From: CAYQQQ01 sp964420125
GTDB taxonomy: Bacteria; Actinomycetota; Acidimicrobiia; Acidimicrobiales; Microtrichaceae
Assembly: GCA_964420125.1 (NCBI GenBank)
Contig: CAYQQQ010000001.1
Coordinates: 1 to 64,000, forward strand
Direction of reading: 5' to 3'
Length of the DNA: 64,000 bases
Shown piece after piece: positions 59,580-64,000 of this stretch (its first letter is position 1; every line of letters begins with the position of its first letter). Below the pieces are notes generated by a model. That model was not told where the DNA came from and ran no database searches. It was given only the letters and a program-made list of their open reading frames with translations. A program made the translations under genes and the position numbers.

Positions 59580-59601
59580 AACTTGACCGACCAGTCAAGT
59601 T
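59580..59601. promoter_or_regulatory. Palindromic operator AACTTGAC-N6-GTCAAGTT
   Basis: Exact 8-bp arms with a 6-nt spacer. It overlaps the -35 box of the LLM promoter. This geometry is typical of actinobacterial TetR-family operators; the regulator is not adjacent. Confidence 0.6.
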
Positions 59602-59615
59602 ACTTTAACTAACCA

Positions 59616-59665
59616 GCGAACTGGCAGGTGTCAGCCCCGCCGGTGTGGTCCCACGCCGGTCAGTT
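59616..59665 (-). repeat. Dispersed 50-nt repeat, copy 2
   Basis: Reverse complement of this segment matches 15569-15618 at 46 of 50 positions. The stop codon of the nucleoside phosphorylase gene lies within it. Confidence 0.7.
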
Positions 59666-60460
59666 GGGGTCGGGGCGCAACGCGTCGACGATGGCGGCGA
59701 CGACCTCGAGCGCGGCATGGGCGCCATCGGCCTCGCCCTTCTCGAAGTCATCCCCGGCGACGGCCATGGAGTTGGTGACGTGGGCGACGCACACGACGTC
59801 GCGCCCGCGTGCCTCGGCGTAGGCGTAGAGCGCGGCGGCCTCCATCTCCACCGCCAGGACTCCCAGCTCCTCGGCACGGGCGATCGCCGCGGGCGTCTCC
59901 CGGTAGGGAGCGTCGGTCGTCCAGGTCGAACCCGTCACCACCGGCTGGCTCAGGCCTTCGAGCACCCCGTCGAGTCGGCCGACCAGCGGCGCGGATGCCT
60001 CCGACCACGTCGACGGCTCCCGGTAGTGCAGGCTCGCGCCCTCGTCGCGCAGCGCACGGTCGATGAGCACGAAGTACGGCGGCGCTCCGGCGGGGGTGAT
60101 GCAGCCCGACGAGGTGATGCTCACCAGCAGCGCGCAACCGGAGGCCGCGAGCTGCTCCGCCACCAGCACGGCGAAGGGCGCGCCCACGGCGCAGCCCACC
60201 ACACCCACCTCCCGACCATCGAGGTCGAAGCACCACAGGGTCGTGTGGTAGCAGGCCCAGCCCGCATGCTCCCGGGCGGACCCGGTGCGCACCAGGTGCC
60301 GCACGATGTCGCCGTCGGGGTCGAGCAGGCAGACCTCCGGCACCGCGACGTCGGGTCGGCCGCGCTGGCGGCGACCCTCCCGCAGCAGGTTCTCGGGTCG
60401 GAAGACCGACGGCTCGGCGTAGGTCTTGGCTCCCAACAGCGGAACATCCCGGTCGGACAC
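59660..60460 (-). CDS. Nucleoside phosphorylase (PNP/UDP family)
   Basis: 266 residues. The phosphate- and base-binding elements are GREVGVVGCAVGAPFAVL, LVSITSSGCITP and the ribose-binding GVLAVEMEAAALYAYAEARG, which is the uridine-phosphorylase-type signature with its conserved Glu pair. It should split a purine or pyrimidine nucleoside with phosphate. The predicted start is GTG at 60460 with GAGGA 10 nt upstream; in-frame ATG at 60520 is less likely. The N-terminal 40 residues are longer than usual. The stop falls in the dispersed repeat. Confidence 0.8.
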   Translation of the reverse strand: MSDRDVPLLGAKTYAEPSVFRPENLLREGRRQRGRPDVAVPEVCLLDPDGDIVRHLVRTGSAREHAGWACYHTTLWCFDLDGREVGVVGCAVGAPFAVLVAEQLAASGCALLVSITSSGCITPAGAPPYFVLIDRALRDEGASLHYREPSTWSEASAPLVGRLDGVLEGLSQPVVTGSTWTTDAPYRETPAAIARAEELGVLAVEMEAAALYAYAEARGRDVVCVAHVTNSMAVAGDDFEKGEADGAHAALEVVAAIVDALRPDPN

Positions 60461-60533
60461 GTGCAGCGATCCTCGTTCGTTCGCCGGCTCACACGGCGGT
60501 GGATGCAGGCAACATGTCACCCCCGGCGGAGGG

Positions 60534-60923
60534 ATGACAACCCGGGACGGGCTCGTTCACATGGGCATGGTGAACCTGATCCCCTCCCGTCGGCTGTTCG
60601 GAGCGCTCAACCGCGTCGTGGCCCCACTGGCGCGCGGCGGAACCCTCTCCCCACCGCCGCTCGGCGGAGGGGTCGTGGTGCTCGAGACCACAGGACGACG
60701 CAGCGGCAAGCGCCGCGAGGTCCCGTTGCTCGCCACCAGGGTGGGCGATCGGCTCTTCGTGAGCACCGTGCGCTCCGACTCGCAGTGGGTGCGCAACGCC
60801 GAGGCCGACTCCTCTGTCGGGATCTGGCTCAACGGCTACCGCCGAGCGGGCACCGCCACCGTGCGACGTGGCCCCATCCAACTCGTCGAGGTCGCGCTCG
60901 ACGAGGCTGTCGCCGCAGCCTGA
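60534..60923 (+). CDS. Deazaflavin (DDN)-family nitroreductase-like protein
   Basis: 129 residues of the split-beta-barrel family that includes the mycobacterial deazaflavin-dependent nitroreductase. VVVLETTGRRSGKRREVPLLA is the F420/FMN-binding signature, followed by LFVSTVRSDSQWVRNAEAD. It is at the short end of the family; the last strand and C-terminal helix look shortened. It should use F420H2 to reduce a quinone or nitro compound. ATG at 60534 has GGAGG directly upstream; later ATGs at 60561 and 60567 remain possible. Confidence 0.78.
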   Translation: MTTRDGLVHMGMVNLIPSRRLFGALNRVVAPLARGGTLSPPPLGGGVVVLETTGRRSGKRREVPLLATRVGDRLFVSTVRSDSQWVRNAEADSSVGIWLNGYRRAGTATVRRGPIQLVEVALDEAVAAA

Positions 60924-61072
60924 GCGGCTGCGTCTCCGGTCTGAGCCGAAGTTCACAGAGCCCGGCTGGACCCCGCCGGCCGGATCGGCCCTACGCTCCC
61001 AGCGGGGCTCGGGACCTCGAGCCCCCACAGCCGATCGATCTTCGCCGGGGGGCGTGGACAGGGGGAAACACC

Positions 61073-61861
61073 GTGGAGCTCAAGGAAGTCATCGGCCTTC
61101 GCCGATCGGTCCGCTACCTCGATCCGACCAAGCCGGTCGAGCGCGCCAAGATCCAGAAGATGCTCGAGGCCGCTCGGCGGGCGTCGCACTGGGGCAATGT
61201 GCAAACGCTCAGGGCCGTGGTGGTGGAACGGGCGACCGCCAGCGAGGACGTCATCGAGAACCTCGAGGCCTATATCGGCAACTTCCAGATGAGGGTCGCG
61301 CCGGTGGTGATCGTGTGGTACCTCGACGCCGAGGCCGTCGAGCACCAGCCGGACCGCTTGCGAGAGATCGTGGAGGCGAGGGCCATGGGCATCGACCTCG
61401 AGCAGACCCGTGAGCGCCTGGAGAACCTCATCATCCCCTTCTTCGAGGGCCTCACCGACATCCTCAAGGCCCCAGGGCTGTCCGAGGTCGACTGCGGCCA
61501 GGGCATCGCCCAGGCCACGCTGGTCGCCTTCGAGGAGGGCCTCGGCACCTGCCTGCTCGGCAGCGCCAAGGCGGCGCAGCTCATCGACCACCTCGGCCTG
61601 CCGGCCCAGGCCCGCATCCTGTGCCTCCAGACCGTGGGCTATCCCGCAGAGGACGTCTACGCCGCGGGACAGCGCCCCCGCCTGCCGTTCGAGGAGCTCT
61701 ACAAGCTCAACCACTTCGACGAGGCCTTCCCCCGCGACCCGGAGACGGTCGCCGAGCTGGAGGAGGCCGGCATGATCCAGTTCGTCGGTCCCGACGACAT
61801 GGCTCGACGCGACACCGAGCTCAAGGAGCTCCAGGAGCGCTTCGACTACCCCGAGATGTAG
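61073..61861 (+). CDS. Nitroreductase-family flavoprotein
   Basis: 262 residues of the NfsA/FRP nitroreductase fold. The FMN-phosphate-binding start ELKEVIGLRRSVRYLDP, RRASHWGNVQ and the second-half GQGIAQATLVAFEEGLGTCLLGS are typical. The C-terminal 50 residues are charged and extend beyond the core. It would reduce quinones, nitroaromatics or a similar acceptor with NAD(P)H. GTG start at 61073 with GGGGG upstream, 149 nt after the DDN-like gene. A hairpin at 61973-62024 follows. Confidence 0.82.
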   Translation: MELKEVIGLRRSVRYLDPTKPVERAKIQKMLEAARRASHWGNVQTLRAVVVERATASEDVIENLEAYIGNFQMRVAPVVIVWYLDAEAVEHQPDRLREIVEARAMGIDLEQTRERLENLIIPFFEGLTDILKAPGLSEVDCGQGIAQATLVAFEEGLGTCLLGSAKAAQLIDHLGLPAQARILCLQTVGYPAEDVYAAGQRPRLPFEELYKLNHFDEAFPRDPETVAELEEAGMIQFVGPDDMARRDTELKELQERFDYPEM

Positions 61862-61972
61862 CGGAGCGCCGGAGGCTCCCGCAGGAGCCGCAGCGGCGGC
61901 TGCCGCTCCGCGCGCTCCCTCCGAAGGCGGTGCGGAAGTGACCGCCGCGCCGCTGCGGTCCTGACGACCCGC

Positions 61973-62024
61973 GGCACGAAGACGTTCGCGCGCCTCCGGG
62001 GCTCGCTCGCGCGCCCTTCGTGCC
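61973..62024 (+). terminator. GC-rich hairpin after the nitroreductase gene
   Basis: GGCACGAAG at 61973-61981 pairs with CTTCGTGCC at 62016-62024 and inner GCGCGC blocks can also pair. It lies about 110 nt after the stop and before the TetR operators, with no U-tract. The 61862-61972 stretch before it also holds GC-rich inverted repeats. Confidence 0.4.
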
Positions 62025-62069
62025 ATCACGACGAGTCCCGGAGGTGTGCCGGACGCCGCTTGCGTCGAG

Positions 62070-62085
62070 TGTAGCGAGCGCTACA
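62070..62085. promoter_or_regulatory. TetR-type operator, copy 1
   Basis: TGTAGCG-AG-CGCTACA is a perfect inverted repeat. It sits upstream of the TetR gene and 23 nt (centre to centre) from copy 2. Confidence 0.65.
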
Positions 62086-62092
62086 TACTGTC

Positions 62093-62108
62093 CGTAGCGA
62101 TCACTACA
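62093..62108. promoter_or_regulatory. TetR-type operator, copy 2
   Basis: CGTAGCG-AT-CACTACA repeats copy 1 with two arm mismatches. Two sites about two helical turns apart would bind two dimers. Confidence 0.55.
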
Positions 62109-62147
62109 GCGCGGTCCCTCCGGATCGCGACCGACCCGGGAGGCCCG

Positions 62148-62888
62148 ATGGCGCACGGCGGAGCTCGAACCCACGGATCCCGTCGACGGGGTGCCGGCGC
62201 CGGTCGCGGCGGCGCTGCAGCGCACACGTCACGCGAGGCCATCCTCGGGGCCGCCACCGAGCTCATGGCCGAACGAGGCTTCGCCGCCACCTCCATCGGC
62301 TCCATCTGCACCGCCACCGGACTCGCCCCCACCGCCATCTACTGGCACTTCGGATCGAAGGACGGCCTGCTGGCCGCCATCGTGGAGCGCAGCATCGAGC
62401 GCTGGTACGCAGAGCTGGTCGAGGCCATGGGAGGGGAGCCGGCCGAGGGGTCAGAGGATGCCGTGCCCCCTGCCGCCGACCTGCAGCGGTTCTTCCGGGT
62501 GATGCTCGACGCCTACCGCCACCAACCCCAGGCCCTGCGCCTGATGCTGTGGCTGGGCCTCGACCGCGGGCACCCCGACCAGGAGGTCCGCGCCGCGGTG
62601 CAGCAGGCCCGCCGACGTGCCATCGCCCTGATCGCCGCGTCGATCGGGCGGGCACTGGGCCCTGCGGAGCACAGCCCGCAGCTGTCCGCCGCCTACGACC
62701 AGCTGGCCCGGCTGCTCCTGGTGCAGCTCGACGGCATCTTCGTCGCCCACGAGGTCGACGACGACGGCGACCGCATCGACGAGCTCTTCGAGCTCGCCCA
62801 CACCGCCGTGGTGGCGGCCGGCATCGAGGTCATCGGCCGGGCGACCCACGACCCGACATCCGAATCCCACAAGGAGGACCACCAATGA
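62148..62888 (+). CDS. TetR-family transcriptional regulator
   Basis: 246 residues. An Arg/Gly-rich N-terminal tail precedes the helix-turn-helix (REAILGAATELMAERGFAATS, ICTATGLAPTAIYWHFGSKDGLL). The C-terminal ligand-binding domain is helical with no recognisable ligand. GGGAGG precedes the ATG. The two operators upstream predict autoregulation. Its stop overlaps the next gene by 4 nt (ATGA), so it almost certainly controls that FAD-binding oxidoreductase. Confidence 0.87.
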   Translation: MAHGGARTHGSRRRGAGAGRGGAAAHTSREAILGAATELMAERGFAATSIGSICTATGLAPTAIYWHFGSKDGLLAAIVERSIERWYAELVEAMGGEPAEGSEDAVPPAADLQRFFRVMLDAYRHQPQALRLMLWLGLDRGHPDQEVRAAVQQARRRAIALIAASIGRALGPAEHSPQLSAAYDQLARLLLVQLDGIFVAHEVDDDGDRIDELFELAHTAVVAAGIEVIGRATHDPTSESHKEDHQ

Positions 62889-64000
62889 CCACCCCACTGG
62901 TCGCCGGGCCCACCGGCGGCGACGTGGTCACCGTCGCCGCCGCAGCGGACCTCGGCCACCACATCCGCGAGGCCGTCGCCGGGGGCTACGGCCTCGTCCC
63001 CCGCTCCTCCACCGGCATCGCCCGCCACGCCCGGGCGATCGCCCACGACGGCACACGGCTGCTCGACCTCTCCGGTCTGCGCGACGTGCCGCTGCTCAGC
63101 GCACGTGAGCGGGTGGCGATCGTCGAAGCCGGCGTCACCTACGCGCAGCTCCAGCCACTGCTGGACGCCGAGGGGCTGCGCCTGTGCCATCCGCTGCTGC
63201 CCCCGGCCGGCAAGGCGGTGGTCGCCTCCCAGATGGACCGGGAACCACAGATGGCTCCCCGCCACCACTGGGACTTCACCGACCCGATGCTGTGCGCGGA
63301 GCTGTGGTTCGGCACCGGCGACCGGTTCCGCACCGGCAGCGCGGCGGGCCCGGGTGCCACCCTCGAGGAGCAGTGGCGGGCGGGCATGTTCCAGAAGAAC
63401 CCGCTCGGGCCCGCCCAGACCGACCTCGCCAAGCTGGCTCAGGGCGCCCAGGGCACCCTGGGGTTCGCCACCTGGGTGTCGCTGCGCCTGGAGCTCCGAG
63501 CGGAGCTGCGGCGCGACCTCCGGGTGAGCTCCGACGACCTGGGGGCTCTCGCCGGGTTCGTCTCGGCGATCACCCGGCGTCGTCTGGGCGAGGAGGTCCT
63601 GGTGGTCGACCGCCACCAGCTGGCCCGTATGGCGGAGTCCCTCGGCGTCGCCGTCGAGGGGACCTCCGACGAGTGGACGGCGCTGCTCACGGTGGGCTCC
63701 CTCCGCCGCCGACCGCAGGAGTCGATGGCCATGCAGCTGCACCAGATCGAGGAGCTGGCCGCTGCCGCCGGCCTGGGGGTGCACGACCTCACCGGCACAC
63801 GGGGCGAAGAGCTGTCCCGGGCGGTCACCTCGTTGCCGGAGCTTCCCGAGGGGGTGGGCGACTGGAAGCGAGCGGCCACCGGCGAGAGCCGGGAGCTGGC
63901 GTTCCTCTCCACCATGGATCGGGCGCTGCCCCTCGTCGAGCACATCCGATCGCGCTGGAGCGGCATCGTGTCCGAGGACGCGGTGGCCGCCTACCTGCAG
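62885..64000 (+). CDS. FAD-binding oxidoreductase (PCMH-type), partial at window end
   Basis: Open reading frame running past the window end; 372 codons are present. VVTVAAAADLGHHIREAVAGGYGLVPRSS and RERVAIVEAGVTYAQLQPLLDAEGLRLCHPLLPP form the PCMH/FAD-binding domain 4 pattern found in GlcD-type flavoproteins and berberine-bridge-like oxidases. GAQGTLGFATWVSLRLEL is the typical end of that domain. It is coupled to the TetR gene by a 4-nt overlap. Substrate and C-terminal half are not visible. Confidence 0.8.
   Translation, partial: MTTPLVAGPTGGDVVTVAAAADLGHHIREAVAGGYGLVPRSSTGIARHARAIAHDGTRLLDLSGLRDVPLLSARERVAIVEAGVTYAQLQPLLDAEGLRLCHPLLPPAGKAVVASQMDREPQMAPRHHWDFTDPMLCAELWFGTGDRFRTGSAAGPGATLEEQWRAGMFQKNPLGPAQTDLAKLAQGAQGTLGFATWVSLRLELRAELRRDLRVSSDDLGALAGFVSAITRRRLGEEVLVVDRHQLARMAESLGVAVEGTSDEWTALLTVGSLRRRPQESMAMQLHQIEELAAAAGLGVHDLTGTRGEELSRAVTSLPELPEGVGDWKRAATGESRELAFLSTMDRALPLVEHIRSRWSGIVSEDAVAAYLQ

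Overview
The window is high-GC actinobacterial DNA. The genes point to an aerobic actinobacterium, plausibly of the class Acidimicrobiia: a polyphosphate-glucokinase-type ROK kinase, GH15 trehalase/glucoamylase, cydABDC, an F420-type luciferase-like oxidoreductase, a deazaflavin (DDN-like) protein, a DUF222/HNH gene with an actinobacterial SOS box, and an encapsulin with encapsulated ferritin. The class assignment is inference. No rRNA, tRNA, CRISPR array, insertion sequence or phage region was seen, and no stretch longer than 300 bases lacks a gene. The contig has one 10-N gap (57960-57969) flanked by a suspicious G-rich run.

Layout. 1-6858: sugar and central metabolism (truncated glucokinase-like gene, HAD phosphatase, NDH-2, GH15, aldose 1-epimerase, SDR). 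7034-13053: cytochrome bd oxidase cydA-cydB-cydD-cydC in one tight operon. 13153-15440: aldehyde dehydrogenase and protein-repair methyltransferase. 15671-21467: GH3 glycosidase, SOS-controlled HNH gene, a decayed YdeI-like gene with a 64-nt tandem repeat, class I fructose-bisphosphate aldolase. 21652-30962: lipid-kinase-like protein, two SulP anion permeases, Gfo/Idh/MocA oxidoreductase, YbjQ-like protein, anaerobic sulfatase maturase homologue, MFS exporter. 31005-35223: an unusual operon of a sphingosine-1-phosphate-lyase-like PLP enzyme, a saccharopine-dehydrogenase-like protein and an FGGY kinase. 35362-36593: encapsulated ferritin and encapsulin, an iron-storage nanocompartment. 36669-38942: two secreted cell-wall enzymes. 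39083-43052: acyl-CoA dehydrogenase-like protein, a PhnD-like binding protein without a signal peptide, a radical SAM enzyme with a TusA-like N-terminus, and a DoxX-like membrane protein.

44181-49863 is a six-gene, translationally coupled operon for a redox complex: cytochrome-b-like membrane protein with a zinc ribbon, NasA/NapA-like molybdenum catalytic subunit, four-cluster ferredoxin subunit, Tat-signal Rieske protein, tiny membrane protein, and a TDT/SLAC1-family anion channel. 51636-58466 looks like a nitric-oxide/Fe-S stress region: SufR-like regulator, DUF2249 protein, polytopic histidine-rich membrane protein, MIP18/DUF59 protein, a second molybdopterin enzyme, the RIC di-iron repair protein and an Rrf2 regulator whose start codon lies inside a perfect 31-nt palindrome. 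58553-64000: luciferase-like monooxygenase, nucleoside phosphorylase, two nitroreductase-type proteins, a TetR regulator with a doubled operator, and a truncated FAD-binding oxidoreductase.

Across the window many solitary genes have a TANNNT hexamer exactly 6-8 nt before their ATG/GTG and no ribosome binding site, which implies widespread leaderless transcription. A 50-nt dispersed repeat (46/50 identical) occurs at 15569-15618 and, inverted, at 59616-59665.
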